Assembly: GCF_019890635.1 (NCBI RefSeq) | Contig: NZ_JAIOAB010000020.1 | Span: forward strand, 1-64,000 | Source: Streptomyces sennicomposti | Lineage (GTDB): Bacteria; Actinomycetota; Actinomycetes; Streptomycetales; Streptomycetaceae | DNA: 64,000 nt | Direction: 5' to 3' | Shown here: positions 55,413 through 64,000 of the stretch, piece after piece | Layout of the letters: the number at the start of each line of letters is the position of its first letter | How positions within the stretch are numbered: position 1 is the first letter of the stretch | Notes under the pieces: generated by a model | Told to the model about the DNA's origin: nothing | Seen by the model: only the letters and a program-made list of their open reading frames with translations | The model's database searches: none | Program-made: the position numbers and the translations under genes

Positions 55413-55779
55413 GGTTCGTAGCCTTCGCTTCTTCAGTGAATGGTCCTGACAAGGTCACCGAAGACGATCACGACAGCCCTGACCGCACAGCGGTGACGCA
55501 AACCGCGTGCTGGTCGCTGGTCATCGGCCCGGTGGACCGGTGTAAGGGCCGGGTCCGTGAGAAGAGCCAAGCCAATACACAACGAACATGCAGAGTACCT
55601 GCGCGGCCCTCCGGGGGTCAAAACGGGGTTGCCGGCGCGGTCCCCTGCGTGTTCCGCACCCAGTGTACGGGGCGCCGTGTCACGAAGGCCCCACCCCATA
55701 CCCGCCGCAATCGTCCTGAACGCCCCCGAGCCCTTGTCCCGCCTGCCTCGCGGGGCGGGGAGCCCACCCGGACGGCGTC
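55413..55779. other. Divergent promoter region between rplM and a secreted-protein gene
   Basis: No gene recognised. The part next to rplM is the leader of the ribosomal operon and is less GC-rich than its surroundings (for example AAGAGCCAAGCCAATACACA). No protein-binding leader structure like those of E. coli r-protein operons was recognised. Confidence 0.5.
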
Positions 55780-55785
55780 TAAGAT
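55780..55785 (+). promoter_or_regulatory. -10 element for a leaderless mRNA
   Basis: TAAGAT lies seven bases before the ATG at 55793 and there is no ribosome site, the layout of leaderless genes in Streptomyces. An in-frame ATG at 55784 overlaps the hexamer. Confidence 0.55.
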
Positions 55786-55792
55786 GCGCCCC

Positions 55793-56665
55793 ATGAGTTT
55801 TGGGCAGGGGGGCTCGCAGTCCCAGTGGGATCCCTGGAAACCGCACTCCCAGCAGCCGTGGAACGGCGGGGGCGGTGACGGGACTCCGGACTGGGCCGCG
55901 CTGGCCGAGGCGTCGGAGAGCCGGAACAAGCGGCGCCGGCTGCTGTTCGTCGGCGGCGGCGTGCTGGCCACGGTCGCCGTCGGCGCGGCCGTCGCCATGG
56001 CCGTGATGTCCGCCGGCGGGGACGACGACGCCCGCGGCGGCCCGGCCCAGCCGTCCGCCTCCGCGTCGGCGAGCGGCTCGGCCGCGCCCTCCTTCGCGCC
56101 CACCACCGCGCCGCCCCCGCTGGACCCGAAGGACTTCATAGCCAGCGCCAAGAAGGACACCGCCCCGCTCAGCGCGGACACCCTCTTCCCCGGCGCGCAG
56201 CTGACCATGACGGGCAACGTGTACAAGAAGGGCCCCACGGCCGACACCAAGAACTGCGCCTCGGCCGCGCAGGGCACCCTCGCCAAGGTCCTCACCGACA
56301 ACGGCTGCACCCGGCTGATCCGCGCCACCTACACCAAGGACGGCGTCGCGGCGACCGTCGGCGTCGCCGTCTTCGACACCGAGGCGCAGGCCACCAAGGC
56401 CAAGGGCCAGGCCGACAAGAAGAGCATCGTCCGGCCGCTGACCGGCGACGGCGTCAAGGACTTCTGCAACGGCGCGGTCTGCCGCTCCACCACCAACTCC
56501 TACGGCCGCTACGCCTACTTCACCATCAGCGGCTTCCCCGGCGGCAAGAACGTCACCACCAAGGACACCTCGGTCTTCCGCACCGGCGACGACCTCGCCG
56601 CCTTCGCCTTCGGCCAGATCCGCCGCCGCGGCGAGGCCCAGGCCTCGGCGGCGGCGAACCAGTAA
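55793..56665 (+). CDS. Membrane-anchored secreted protein
   Basis: 290 aa from ATG at 55793. A cytoplasmic Gly/Gln-rich N-terminus (FGQGGSQSQWDPWKPHSQQP) is followed by one membrane helix (LLFVGGGVLATVAVGAAVAM), a Ser/Ala/Pro linker and an extracellular domain with paired cysteines (NCASAAQGTLAKVLTDNGC, FCNGAVC). No family recognised beyond a general actinobacterial plan. The probable leaderless transcript and lone position suggest constitutive expression. Confidence 0.82.
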   Translation: MSFGQGGSQSQWDPWKPHSQQPWNGGGGDGTPDWAALAEASESRNKRRRLLFVGGGVLATVAVGAAVAMAVMSAGGDDDARGGPAQPSASASASGSAAPSFAPTTAPPPLDPKDFIASAKKDTAPLSADTLFPGAQLTMTGNVYKKGPTADTKNCASAAQGTLAKVLTDNGCTRLIRATYTKDGVAATVGVAVFDTEAQATKAKGQADKKSIVRPLTGDGVKDFCNGAVCRSTTNSYGRYAYFTISGFPGGKNVTTKDTSVFRTGDDLAAFAFGQIRRRGEAQASAAANQ

Positions 56666-56804
56666 CTGCCGCGGCCGACCCTGGCCGCCCGGGGGGCTCA
56701 CGGCTGCCGGCGAGCCCCTGCCCGGCGGGCCGACCGGCCGCCGCCTGCCCCGGCCGCCGCGAGCCACCCCGCCGTCGGCCGCACGCCCGGCGCACCGGCC
56801 GGGC

Positions 56805-58163
56805 CTACGCGCCCGCGTCCGGCGGCCGCTCCGACGCCGCCCGAGGGTCCGGCCCGGCGGCCGCACAGGGCGGCCCGGGCTCCGGACTCCCCAGGGCCCG
56901 GAACCACCAGCCCGCCGCGCGCCAGCGGGCCGCATCCAGGGCGCCGCGGCCGTCCACGATCCTCGGGCGCCGGACCAGGGCGGCCGCCTGCCGTGGGTCC
57001 AGGTCGCGGAACTGGGGCCACTCGGTCAGGTGCAGCACCAGCTCGGCCCCGCGCAGCGCCTCCTCCACCGACAGGGCGTAGCCGAGCAGCGGGAACGCCT
57101 TACGGGCGTTGTCCATCGCCTCGGGGTCGTAGACCGTCACGTCCGCGCCGTCCAGGTCCAGCCGCGCGGCCACGTTCAGCGCGGGCGAGTCGCGGATGTC
57201 GTCCGAGTCCGGTTTGAAGGCCGCGCCCAGCACCGCCACCCGCGCCCCGAGGACGCTCCCGCCGCACGCCTGGCGGGCCAGTGCGATCACCCGGTCCCGG
57301 CGCCGCATGTTGATCGCGTCCACCTCGCGCAGGAAGCCCAGGTCCACGCCCAGCTCGGCGGCCCGGTGCGCGAAGGCGCGGATGTCCTTGGGCAGACACC
57401 CGCCGCCGAACCCCACCCCGGCCCGCAGGAACGCCCGCCCGATCCGCTCGTCGTACCCCAGCGCCTCCGACAGCCGCCGCACGTCACCGCCGGTCGCCTC
57501 GCACACCTCGGCCATCGCGTTGATGAAGGAGATCTTGGTGGCCAGGAAGGAGTTCGCGGCCGTCTTCACCAGCTCGGCGGTGGCGAAGTCGGTGACGACC
57601 AGCGGCGTCCCCGCGGCCAGCACATCCCCGTACACCCGGCGCAGCAGCCGCTCGGCGCGGGCCGTGCGCACCCCGAACACCAGCCGGTCCGGGGCCAGCG
57701 TGTCCGCGACGGCGAAGCCCTCCCGCAGGAACTCGGGGTTCCAGGCGATCTCCACCCGGTGCGCGTCGGCGAGCCGCGCCGCGGTGCCAACCGGCACGGT
57801 CGACTTGCCGACCAGCAGCGCCCCCTTGCGCGCGTGCCGGGCGACGGCCGCGAAGGCACTCTCGACATACGTGAGGTCCGCGCCCTCGCCGTCCCGGCGC
57901 TGCGGGGTGCCCACGCACACGAAGTGCACCTGCCCGAAGGCGCCGGCCTCCTCGTAGGAGCCGGTGAACCGCAGCCGCCCGCTCGCCGTGTGCCGGGCGA
58001 CCAGCTCGGCCAGCCGCGGCTCGTGGAACGGCGCCCGCCCCGCCCGCAGCGCGGCGACCTTGCCGGCGTCGGTGTCCACGCCGACGACCTCGTGTCCCAG
58101 CTCCGCCATGCAGGCGGCGTGCGTGGCGCCGAGGTACCCGGTGCCGATGACGGTGAGCCGCAT
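56805..58163 (-). CDS. UDP-glucose 6-dehydrogenase
   Basis: 452 aa from ATG at 58163 (GAGAGGGG upstream). Oxidises UDP-glucose to UDP-glucuronate with two NAD. NAD fold (RLTVIGTGYLGATHAACMAE), catalytic Lys/Asn helix (AELVKTAANSFLATKISFIN), active-site Cys (GVGFGGGCLPKD), and C-terminal domain (VAVLGAAFKPDSDDIRDSPA). Unlike the relative at 6111-7319 all catalytic residues are intact. It probably supplies uronic acid for a surface polymer. Confidence 0.93.
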   Translation of the reverse strand: MRLTVIGTGYLGATHAACMAELGHEVVGVDTDAGKVAALRAGRAPFHEPRLAELVARHTASGRLRFTGSYEEAGAFGQVHFVCVGTPQRRDGEGADLTYVESAFAAVARHARKGALLVGKSTVPVGTAARLADAHRVEIAWNPEFLREGFAVADTLAPDRLVFGVRTARAERLLRRVYGDVLAAGTPLVVTDFATAELVKTAANSFLATKISFINAMAEVCEATGGDVRRLSEALGYDERIGRAFLRAGVGFGGGCLPKDIRAFAHRAAELGVDLGFLREVDAINMRRRDRVIALARQACGGSVLGARVAVLGAAFKPDSDDIRDSPALNVAARLDLDGADVTVYDPEAMDNARKAFPLLGYALSVEEALRGAELVLHLTEWPQFRDLDPRQAAALVRRPRIVDGRGALDAARWRAAGWWFRALGSPEPGPPCAAAGPDPRAASERPPDAGA

Positions 58164-58274
58164 GGTTCAGCCCCTCTCGCCGTACGTCCCTGCCGAGCCG
58201 TACGGCGCGCAGGTGCAGCGGCGAGTTCCCCGCCGGACGGCACCCGTACCGTCACCGAGGGTGAACAGGCCCCC

Positions 58275-59129
58275 TCAGCAGCAGCCGGCCGCCGGCAGGG
58301 ACCGCTTGTTGCGGGCCTCGCGGCTGCGCGCGGCCAGCAGCTCGTCGGCCGGGTAGCCGACCTCCTCCAGGGTCAGCCCGTGCGGCCGTACGACGTGCAC
58401 GGCCGAGTCCCGCACGCCCGCCGCCAGCACCTTGCCGGGCCAGTCGGGGGTGCGGTGGCCGTCGCCCACGAACAGCAGCGCGCCGATCAGCGAGCGCACC
58501 ATGTTGTGGCAGAAGGCGTCCGCGCGGACGGTCGCGGTGATGATCCCGTCGGCGCCGCGCCGAAGGCTCAGCTCCTGGAGGGTGCGGATGGTGGTCGCGC
58601 CCTCGCGCTTCTTGCAGTAGGCGGCGAAGTCGTGCTCGCCGAGCAGGCGCCGGGCGGCCTCGTTCATGGCGTCCACGTCGAGCGGCCAGTCGTGCCACAG
58701 GACGTGCCCGCGCAGCAGCGGGTCCACGCCGCCCGGGTTGTCGGTGACCCGGTAGGCGTAGCGGCGCCAGACGGCGGAGAACCGGGCGTTGAAGCCGCTG
58801 GGGGCGGGCCGCAGCGCCCACACCCGCACATCGCGCGGCAGCCGCCCGGCGAGCCGCTTGAGCAGCTTCTCGTGGTGCTCGCGCCACACCTGCTTGGGCA
58901 GGTCCACATGGGCCACCTGCCCCCGCGCGTGCACCCCGGCGTCGGTCCGCCCGGCGACGGTCAGCTCGTACGTCTCCGGCGACCGCGTGACCGTGCGCAG
59001 CGCGTCCTCGATCTCCCCCTGCACGGTCCGCTTCCCGCCGGCCTGCTTGGCCCAGCCGTGGAAGGCGGAACCGTCGTAGGACAGATCGAGACGGACACGG
59101 ACATGACCGGGCTGTACTTCGTCACTCAC
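58275..59129 (-). CDS. truA: tRNA pseudouridine38-40 synthase
   Basis: 284 aa from GTG at 59129 (GAGGATC upstream; nearby GTGs are alternatives). TruA markers: [16 protein letters not shown], catalytic Asp in [30 protein letters not shown] and [13 protein letters not shown]. Modifies the anticodon arm of many tRNAs. It sits after rplQ as in many bacteria. Two C-terminal cysteines (AAGCC) are unusual. Confidence 0.94.
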   Translation of the reverse strand: MSDEVQPGHVRVRLDLSYDGSAFHGWAKQAGGKRTVQGEIEDALRTVTRSPETYELTVAGRTDAGVHARGQVAHVDLPKQVWREHHEKLLKRLAGRLPRDVRVWALRPAPSGFNARFSAVWRRYAYRVTDNPGGVDPLLRGHVLWHDWPLDVDAMNEAARRLLGEHDFAAYCKKREGATTIRTLQELSLRRGADGIITATVRADAFCHNMVRSLIGALLFVGDGHRTPDWPGKVLAAGVRDSAVHVVRPHGLTLEEVGYPADELLAARSREARNKRSLPAAGCC

Positions 59130-59154
59130 ACACAGATCCTCTCAGCAACGGAAA

Positions 59155-59184
59155 AGCGGGCCCGCCCCGAAGGGCGGACCCGCT
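59155..59184 (-). terminator. Terminator after rplQ
   Basis: AGCGGG-C-CCGCCC/GGGCGG-A-CCCGCT stem with one mismatch and loop CGAA, followed on the minus strand by TTTTCC. Lies between rplQ and truA. Confidence 0.75.
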
Positions 59185-59201
59185 CAACGCGAGGGAGTGC
59201 C

Positions 59202-59720
59202 TCAGGCGTCCTTCTCGCTGTCACCAGCCGCTTCCGCGGCGGGCTCGGCGGGAGCCTCAGCGGCCTCGGTGGCCTCGGCCTGCTCGGCCTTGGCCTCGTC
59301 GGCCTCCTTGACCGCGCGCTTGGTGGCGGCCTCGGCCTCACCCACGGCGTTCTGCTGCACCGTCAGCGCCTCGACCAGCTCGATGACGGCCATGGGCGCG
59401 TTGTCGCCACGGCGGTTGCCGACCTTGGTGATGCGGGTGTAGCCACCGGGACGGTTCTCGTACCGCGGGCCGATCTCGGTGAAGAGCGTGTGGACGATGC
59501 CCTTGTCCGTGATGACCTGGAGCACCTGGCGGCGGTTGTGAAGGTCGCCCTTCTTCGCCTTGGTGATCAGACGCTCGGCGTAGGGACGCAGACGGCGCGC
59601 CTTCGCCTCGGTGGTGGTGATGCGGCCGTGCTCGAAGAGCGCCTTCGCGAGGTTCGCGAGGAGCAGCTTCTCGTGCGCGGCACTGCCGCCCAGACGGGCA
59701 CCCTTGGTGGGCTTCGGCAT
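59202..59720 (-). CDS. rplQ: 50S ribosomal protein L17
   Basis: 172 aa from ATG at 59720. L17 core ([58 protein letters not shown]) plus an Ala/Glu-rich C-terminal tail of about 50 residues ([20 protein letters not shown]), longer than in E. coli and probably disordered. Last gene of the alpha operon. Confidence 0.97.
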   Translation of the reverse strand: MPKPTKGARLGGSAAHEKLLLANLAKALFEHGRITTTEAKARRLRPYAERLITKAKKGDLHNRRQVLQVITDKGIVHTLFTEIGPRYENRPGGYTRITKVGNRRGDNAPMAVIELVEALTVQQNAVGEAEAATKRAVKEADEAKAEQAEATEAAEAPAEPAAEAAGDSEKDA

Positions 59721-59798
59721 GGTTCTTCTCCTGTGTGTCTGCCCCGGCCGTATCAGGTACCGGGGTCAGTATCCGAGCGGGCGGTCGCCCGTCGGAGA

Positions 59799-59830
59799 TC
59801 CGGGAGCAGCCCCGAAGGGGCGCTCCCGGA
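59799..59830. terminator. Hairpin between rpoA and rplQ
   Basis: TCCGGGAGC/GCTCCCGGA with an inner GCCCC/GGGGC and loop GAA. No U-tract. Its place within an operon suggests partial termination or an RNA processing site that sets the rpoA:rplQ ratio. Confidence 0.45.
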
Positions 59831-59901
59831 AGGGACGCGAGGAGCTGCGCGATCAAGCACAGCGCACCCGCGCCCTGACACGGGCCGTGCGGCCCGAGCT
59901 C

Positions 59902-60924
59902 TCAGTACTGCTCGGTCTCCACGAACCCGGCGTCCGCGTCGTCGTCCGCGCCGAAGGCGTCGGCGGCGGCGGTCGGGTCGAACCCGGGAGGCGAGTCCTT
60001 CAGCGCGAGGCCCATACCGGCCAGCTTCGCCTTGACCTCGTCGATCGACTTCGCACCGAAGTTGCGGATGTCGAGCAGGTCGGCCTCGGAGCGGGCGACC
60101 AGCTCACCCACGGAGTGGATGCCCTCGCGCTTGAGGCAGTTGTACGACCGAACGGTGAGCTCCAGCTCCTCGATCGGCAGCGCCAGGTCGGCGGCGAGCG
60201 CGGCGTCCGTCGGGGACGGACCCATGTCGATGCCCTCGGCGTCGATGTTCAGCTCGCGGGCGAGACCGAACAGCTCGACCAGGGTCTTGCCGGCGGAGGC
60301 CATGGCGTCACGCGGACGCATCGCCTGCTTGGTCTCGACGTCGACGATCAGCTTGTCGAAGTCGGTGCGCTGCTCGACACGCGTGGCCTCGACCTTGTAC
60401 GTGACCTTGAGCACCGGCGAGTAGATGGAGTCGACCGGGATACGGCCGATCTCCTGGCCCACCTGCTTGTTCTGCACGGCGGAGACGTAGCCGCGACCGC
60501 GCTCGACGGTCAGCTCCATCTCCAGCTTGCCCTTGCCGTTGAGCGTGGCGAGGACGAGGTCGGGGTTGTGCACCTCGACACCGGCCGGGGGCGCGATGTC
60601 GGCGGCGGTGACCAGACCCGGGCCCTGCTTGCGCAGGTACATCACGACCGGCTCGTCGTGCTCCGAGGAGACGACCAGCTGCTTGATGTTGAGGATCAGG
60701 TCGGTGACGTCCTCCTTGACGCCCGGCACGGTGGTGAACTCGTGCAGGACACCGTCGATGCGGATGGACGTGACCGCCGCACCCGGGATCGAGGAGAGGA
60801 GCGTACGGCGCAGGGAGTTGCCGAGGGTGTAGCCGAAGCCCGGCTCCAGCGGCTCGATCACGAACCGGGAGCGGAACTCGTCGACGACCTCTTCGGTCAA
60901 CGAGGGTCGCTGAGCGATCAGCAT
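59902..60924 (-). CDS. rpoA: RNA polymerase alpha subunit
   Basis: 340 aa from ATG at 60924. The N-terminal assembly domain ([40 protein letters not shown]) is joined by a linker to the C-terminal DNA-binding domain ([40 protein letters not shown]), which contacts UP elements and activators. An acidic tail ([14 protein letters not shown]) is typical of the genus. Confidence 0.98.
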   Translation of the reverse strand: MLIAQRPSLTEEVVDEFRSRFVIEPLEPGFGYTLGNSLRRTLLSSIPGAAVTSIRIDGVLHEFTTVPGVKEDVTDLILNIKQLVVSSEHDEPVVMYLRKQGPGLVTAADIAPPAGVEVHNPDLVLATLNGKGKLEMELTVERGRGYVSAVQNKQVGQEIGRIPVDSIYSPVLKVTYKVEATRVEQRTDFDKLIVDVETKQAMRPRDAMASAGKTLVELFGLARELNIDAEGIDMGPSPTDAALAADLALPIEELELTVRSYNCLKREGIHSVGELVARSEADLLDIRNFGAKSIDEVKAKLAGMGLALKDSPPGFDPTAAADAFGADDDADAGFVETEQY

Positions 60925-61074
60925 CTGTGGATCAGATCCTTCTTTCGTGGACGCCCGCTATTTGACGTCCGACAAAACCGCGCCCGAGGGAGCGCGGGTA
61001 CTGCAAGGGTACGGGCGGCAGGCCCCGAAGGAGCCGTACCGCCCGAAAACCTCGAACCGACGAGCGGCCGTGCG

Positions 61075-61479
61075 TCAGACGCGGCGGCGCTTCGGCGGGC
61101 GGCAGCCGTTGTGCGGGGTCGGGGTGACGTCCTGGATGGAGCCGACCTCGAGACCGGTCGCCTGAAGCGAACGGATCGCGGTCTCACGACCGGAACCCGG
61201 ACCCTTCACGAACACGTCGACCTTGCGCATGCCGTGCTCCTGGGCGCGGCGGGCGGCCGACTCGGCGGCCATCTGCGCGGCGAACGGCGTGGACTTCCGG
61301 GAGCCCTTGAAGCCGACGTGGCCGGCGGAGGCCCAGGAGATCACGTTGCCGCTCGGGTCGGTGATCGAAACGATGGTGTTGTTGAACGTGCTCTTGATGT
61401 GCGCGTGGCCGTGAGCGACGTTCTTCTTTTCCTTGCGGCGCACCTTCTTGGCAGCGCCCTGACGTCCCTTGGGGGGCAT
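61075..61479 (-). CDS. rpsK: 30S ribosomal protein S11
   Basis: 134 aa from ATG at 61479. S11 motifs [40 protein letters not shown] and the basic end [17 protein letters not shown]. Follows rpsM in the operon; binds 16S RNA in the platform. Confidence 0.98.
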   Translation of the reverse strand: MPPKGRQGAAKKVRRKEKKNVAHGHAHIKSTFNNTIVSITDPSGNVISWASAGHVGFKGSRKSTPFAAQMAAESAARRAQEHGMRKVDVFVKGPGSGRETAIRSLQATGLEVGSIQDVTPTPHNGCRPPKRRRV

Positions 61480-61544
61480 GTCTTCTCCTACGGGAGGTGG
61501 TCGGTCCTACAGCGAAGACCGCTGGACGGCGAGTCCGCTGCGGA

Positions 61545-61925
61545 CTACTTCTTGCCCGGCTTCTTCTTGCCGGCGATGGCGCGACGCGGGCCCTTGCGGG
61601 TACGGGCGTTCGTGCTGGTGCGCTGACCGCGGACGGGCAGACCGCGGCGGTGCCGCAGACCCTGGTAGCAGCCGATCTCGACCTTGCGGCGGATGTCGGC
61701 CTGGATCTCGCGACGGAGGTCACCCTCGGTCTTGATGTTGTTGTCGACGTACTCGCGGATCGCGACGAGCTGCTCTTCGGTCAGGTCGCGGACGCGGGTG
61801 TTCGGGTCGACGCCGGTGGCGGCCAGCGTCTGCTGGGACAGGGTCCGGCCGATGCCGAACACGTAGGTGAGGGCGACCTCCACGCGCTTTTCGCGCGGGA
61901 TGTCAACACCGGAAACGCGTGCCAT
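61545..61925 (-). CDS. rpsM: 30S ribosomal protein S13
   Basis: 126 aa from ATG at 61925. S13 motifs [37 protein letters not shown] and [20 protein letters not shown]. Contacts the A- and P-site tRNAs and the large subunit. The C-terminal Lys-rich tail ends AGKKKPGKK. Confidence 0.98.
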   Translation of the reverse strand: MARVSGVDIPREKRVEVALTYVFGIGRTLSQQTLAATGVDPNTRVRDLTEEQLVAIREYVDNNIKTEGDLRREIQADIRRKVEIGCYQGLRHRRGLPVRGQRTSTNARTRKGPRRAIAGKKKPGKK

Positions 61926-62127
61926 TCAATGGCTCCAGTTTGATCTTCGGAGGTCTTCCACAGGACCGGCTCCCGGCCGCCGTACGAGGTACGAACCGGG
62001 TCCCCGGCCTCCGAACCGGGGGTGTCGAGCGGACGCTCGCGCCGCTCGGGACCTGCGTATGAACATATTCAGCTCGCGTCGCGCGAAACTCTGCGATAGA
62101 GGTGCAGAGGGTGCGGTCGGTCGTGCG

Positions 62128-62241
62128 TCAGCCCTGGCGCTGCTTGTGGCGCGGGTTCTCGCAGATGACCATGACCCGGCCGTGACGGCGGATCACCCTG
62201 CACTTGTCGCAGATCTTCTTGACGCTCGGCTTGACCTTCAT
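62128..62241 (-). CDS. rpmJ: 50S ribosomal protein L36, zinc-binding form
   Basis: 37 aa from ATG at 62241 (GGAGAA nine bases upstream). Starts [18 protein letters not shown] and continues [18 protein letters not shown]. Cys-x2-Cys, Cys and His form the zinc site, so this is the C+ paralog; a cysteine-free copy under zinc control is often present elsewhere in Streptomyces. Lies between infA and rpsM. Confidence 0.96.
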   Translation of the reverse strand: MKVKPSVKKICDKCRVIRRHGRVMVICENPRHKQRQG

Positions 62242-62305
62242 TGGGTGAGGTTCTCCGGGTCAGTTGCCGGCGACCCCGCGGTAGGACACGGGGCCTGGGC
62301 AAGAT

Positions 62306-62527
62306 CTACTTGTACCGGTAGACGATCCGGCCACGCGTCAGGTCGTACGGAGACAGCTCCACCACGACCCGGTCGTCAGGGAGGATGCGGATGTAGTGCA
62401 TACGCATCTTGCCGCTGATGTGTGCCAGGACCTGGTGGCCGTTCTGGAGCTCGACCTTGAACATGGCGTTCGGCAGAGACTCGACGACAGTGCCCTCGAT
62501 CTCGATGGCACCTTGCTTCTTGGCCAC
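62306..62527 (-). CDS. infA: Translation initiation factor IF-1
   Basis: 73 aa from GTG at 62527 (GAAGGGCG upstream). The OB-fold sequence [20 protein letters not shown] to [19 protein letters not shown] and [16 protein letters not shown] is the standard IF-1. Binds the A site during initiation. First gene of the infA-rpmJ-rpsM-rpsK-rpoA-rplQ unit in this window. Confidence 0.98.
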   Translation of the reverse strand: MAKKQGAIEIEGTVVESLPNAMFKVELQNGHQVLAHISGKMRMHYIRILPDDRVVVELSPYDLTRGRIVYRYK

Positions 62528-62618
62528 GCTTCGCCCTTCGAATCGACTACCTTGATCGACTCTCCTGCTTCCCTTACGGGCGCATGCGGACATGCGGGTG
62601 CACGAGAGCCGACGAGTC

Positions 62619-62648
62619 AGTCTACGTCAGCGCACCCGGAAACACGAA
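62619..62648 (-). promoter_or_regulatory. Promoter upstream of infA
   Basis: Minus strand TTCGTG (62648-62643) and TAGACT (62624-62619) with an 18-bp spacer. The start point would be near 62612, 85 bp before infA. It lies beside the duplicated map fragment. Confidence 0.55.
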
Positions 62649-62678
62649 TCGGGGAAGCCTGCCCCACGCCGGAGATCG

Positions 62679-62739
62679 TTATGCCAGCGGGTCGGGAGCG
62701 GCCGCGACGCCGTACTCCGCGAGCTTGGCCCTGCCGCCG
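62679..62739 (-). pseudogene. Duplicated 3' end of map with its own stop codon
   Basis: The minus strand encodes GGRAKLAEYGVAAAPDPLA then TAA, a near copy of the last residues of the real map gene (GGRAKLAEYGISAAPDPLA). A 31-nt block is identical between 62709-62739 and 62875-62905. The fragment has no start and is preceded by unrelated sequence, so it is a leftover of a partial duplication or of replacement of the map 3' end. Confidence 0.8.
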
Positions 62740-62844
62740 GCCCATCCTCTCCACGCCGCTCTCGCGGGCTCGGCGCCGGGGGCACCTCACAGGCTTCGAG
62801 CGGCTGCGCCGGCCTCCGACCGGCGGCTGCGAGCGGGCCGGTCG

Positions 62845-63681
62845 TCAGGCGAGCGGGTCCGGTGCCGCGCTGATGCCGTACTCCGCGAGCTTGGCCCTGC
62901 CGCCGTCGGGGGCGGTCAGGACCAGGGGGCCCTGTTCGGTGAGGGCGACGGAGTGCTCCCAGTGGGAGGACCAGGTGCCGTCGGTGGTGATGACCGTCCA
63001 CTCGTCCTCCAGCACCCGCGTCTTCGGGGTGCCGAGGGAGACCATGGGCTCGATGGCCAGGCAGAAGCCGGGGACCAGCTTGGGGCCCTTGCCGCGCCGG
63101 CGGTCGACGTAGTTCAGCAGATGCGGGTCCATGTGCATCTCGGTGCCGATGCCGTGGCCGCCGTAGTCCTCGATGATGCCGTAGCGGCCGCCGCCGGGCT
63201 TGGGCTGGCGGCGGATGTACGTCTCGATCGCGCGGGAGATGTCCAGCAGCCGGTTGCCGAGCTTCATGGCGGCGATGCCGGCCCACATCGACTCCTCGGT
63301 CACCCGGGACAGCTCGATCAGCTCCGGGGAGTGACCCGAGCCGACGAAGGCGGTGTACGCCGCGTCGCCGTGCCAGCCGTCCACGATCGCGCCGCAGTCG
63401 ATGGAGATCACGTCGCCGTCCTTGAGGACGACCTCGTCGGAGGGGATGCCGTGGACGACGACCTCGTTCACCGAGGTGCAGATGGTGGCCGGGAAGCCGC
63501 CGTAGCCGAGGAAGTTCGGCTTGGCGTTGTGCTCGGCGAGCACCTTGCGGGCCACCTGGTCCAGGTCCTTGGTGGTCGCCCCGGGCACGGCCGCCTCCCG
63601 GGTGGCCGCGTGGATCGCGGCGACGACCAGCCCCGCCGCACGCATCTTGGCGATCTGCTCGGGGGTCTTGATCTGCACCAT
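62845..63681 (-). CDS. map: Type I methionine aminopeptidase
   Basis: 278 aa from ATG at 63681. Removes initiator Met from new proteins. Pita-bread fold with metal ligands: SIDCGAIVDGWHGDAAYTAF (two Asp), HGIGTEMHMDPH (His), LAIEPMV (Glu) and a final Glu in SSHWEHSVALTE. Located between adk and infA as in most bacteria. A copy of its last codons lies 135 bp downstream. Confidence 0.96.
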   Translation of the reverse strand: MVQIKTPEQIAKMRAAGLVVAAIHAATREAAVPGATTKDLDQVARKVLAEHNAKPNFLGYGGFPATICTSVNEVVVHGIPSDEVVLKDGDVISIDCGAIVDGWHGDAAYTAFVGSGHSPELIELSRVTEESMWAGIAAMKLGNRLLDISRAIETYIRRQPKPGGGRYGIIEDYGGHGIGTEMHMDPHLLNYVDRRRGKGPKLVPGFCLAIEPMVSLGTPKTRVLEDEWTVITTDGTWSSHWEHSVALTEQGPLVLTAPDGGRAKLAEYGISAAPDPLA

Positions 63682-63780
63682 GAGGACGGGGGCCTTTCTG
63701 GGACCGGAAGCGGGGTCGGCTACTACAACGATACGGGGACGCCCGGCGCCCCGTGGGCGAGCACGGCCCGCCCACAGCTC

Positions 63781-63810
63781 AGCCGCGGCCCCTCGGGGGG
63801 AACCGCGGCT
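63781..63810. terminator. Hairpin between adk and map
   Basis: AGCCGCGG/CCGCGGCT arms with an inner CCCC/GGGG pairing. Lies 20 bp after the adk stop; may end or attenuate adk transcription before map. Confidence 0.55.
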
Positions 63811-63829
63811 GCAGCCGGCGTCCTACGGG

Positions 63830-64000
63830 TTACTGGGTGGCGTCCTCGCGCTTGAGCGCCTCCAGCGCGCGCCGGGTGATCTCGTCCACCGGGCCGAGCG
63901 AGGAGATCGTGACGACCAGGCCCTGGGCCTTGTAGTAGTCGATGATCGGCTCGGTCTGCGAGTGGTAGACCTCCAGCCGCTTGCGGACCGTGTCCTCGTG
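63830..64000 (-). CDS. adk: Adenylate kinase, C-terminal end (partial)
   Basis: The last 56 residues before TAA at 63830; the rest lies beyond the window. [20 protein letters not shown] is the conserved Adk segment after the LID domain (R-x2-Y pattern), followed by [12 protein letters not shown] and the C-terminal helix. Interconverts ATP, ADP and AMP. Position upstream of map supports the call. Confidence 0.92.
   Translation of the reverse strand, partial: HEDTVRKRLEVYHSQTEPIIDYYKAQGLVVTISSLGPVDEITRRALEALKREDATQ

Overview
The window is a high-GC actinobacterial chromosome segment, almost certainly Streptomyces. GTG starts and GTGA stop/start overlaps are frequent. bldM and whiD sit in the characteristic divergent pair next to an ShbA-type sigma factor gene, two guaB-type genes and a cluster of Ser/Thr kinases. 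The gene order looks like the conserved chromosome core around rpoA, glmM, glmS, alr, tsaD, groES-groEL1, guaB and glpD, recalled from the S. coelicolor SCO47xx region and not searched. All calls come from reading the sequence; no database was consulted.

Layout. 1-5.9 kb (minus strand): a truncated pseudokinase, a membrane-anchored Ser/Thr kinase, a repeat-rich gene-free kilobase and glpD. 6.1-7.3 kb: a nucleotide-sugar dehydrogenase lacking its catalytic cysteine. 7.6-13.3 kb: guaB3, guaB, shbA, bldM (with a candidate sigma-BldN promoter) and whiD. 13.5-21.5 kb is the most variable part: LysR/MOSC, an SDR, a PadR unit with TAGGT-type sites, a WhiJ-like XRE gene facing a DUF397/membrane gene pair (DUF397 carries a TTA codon), a SnoaL-like cyclase, and a remnant of a contact-dependent-inhibition toxin followed by an intact immunity gene whose two halves look like duplicated CdiI modules. 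21.7-24 kb: groES-groEL1 with two CIRCE operators. 24-28.6 kb: two tandem lipoprotein polysaccharide deacetylases, a THUMP-like methyltransferase and mscL. 28.7-35.4 kb: a LacI-controlled sugar ABC importer with a GH3 glycosidase. 35.5 kb: an unusual tRNA-Gly(UCC).

35.7-49.4 kb (mostly minus): the tRNA t6A genes tsaD-rimI-tsaB and tsaE, interrupted by a catalytically dead L,D-transpeptidase-like secreted protein, a 17-nt minisatellite and a small iron-box gene; then a hydrolase, alr, nnrD, a SpoIIE-type phosphatase, acpS and glmS. 49.6-54.2 kb: a lipoprotein, coaA, a DUF389 membrane protein and glmM. 54.4-64 kb: rplM-rpsI, a secreted protein, UDP-glucose dehydrogenase, truA, rplQ, rpoA, rpsK, rpsM, rpmJ, infA, map and the 3' end of adk.

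Functional themes: envelope and amino-sugar supply (glmS, glmM, alr, deacetylases, sugar-nucleotide dehydrogenases, a possible FemX-serving tRNA-Gly), the translation core, and developmental control (bldM, whiD, WhiJ-like locus, shbA). The points most worth checking are the toxin remnant with its duplicated immunity protein, the tRNA-Gly lacking U55, the iron-box small protein, several enzymes that have lost catalytic residues, and a duplicated 3' end of map.
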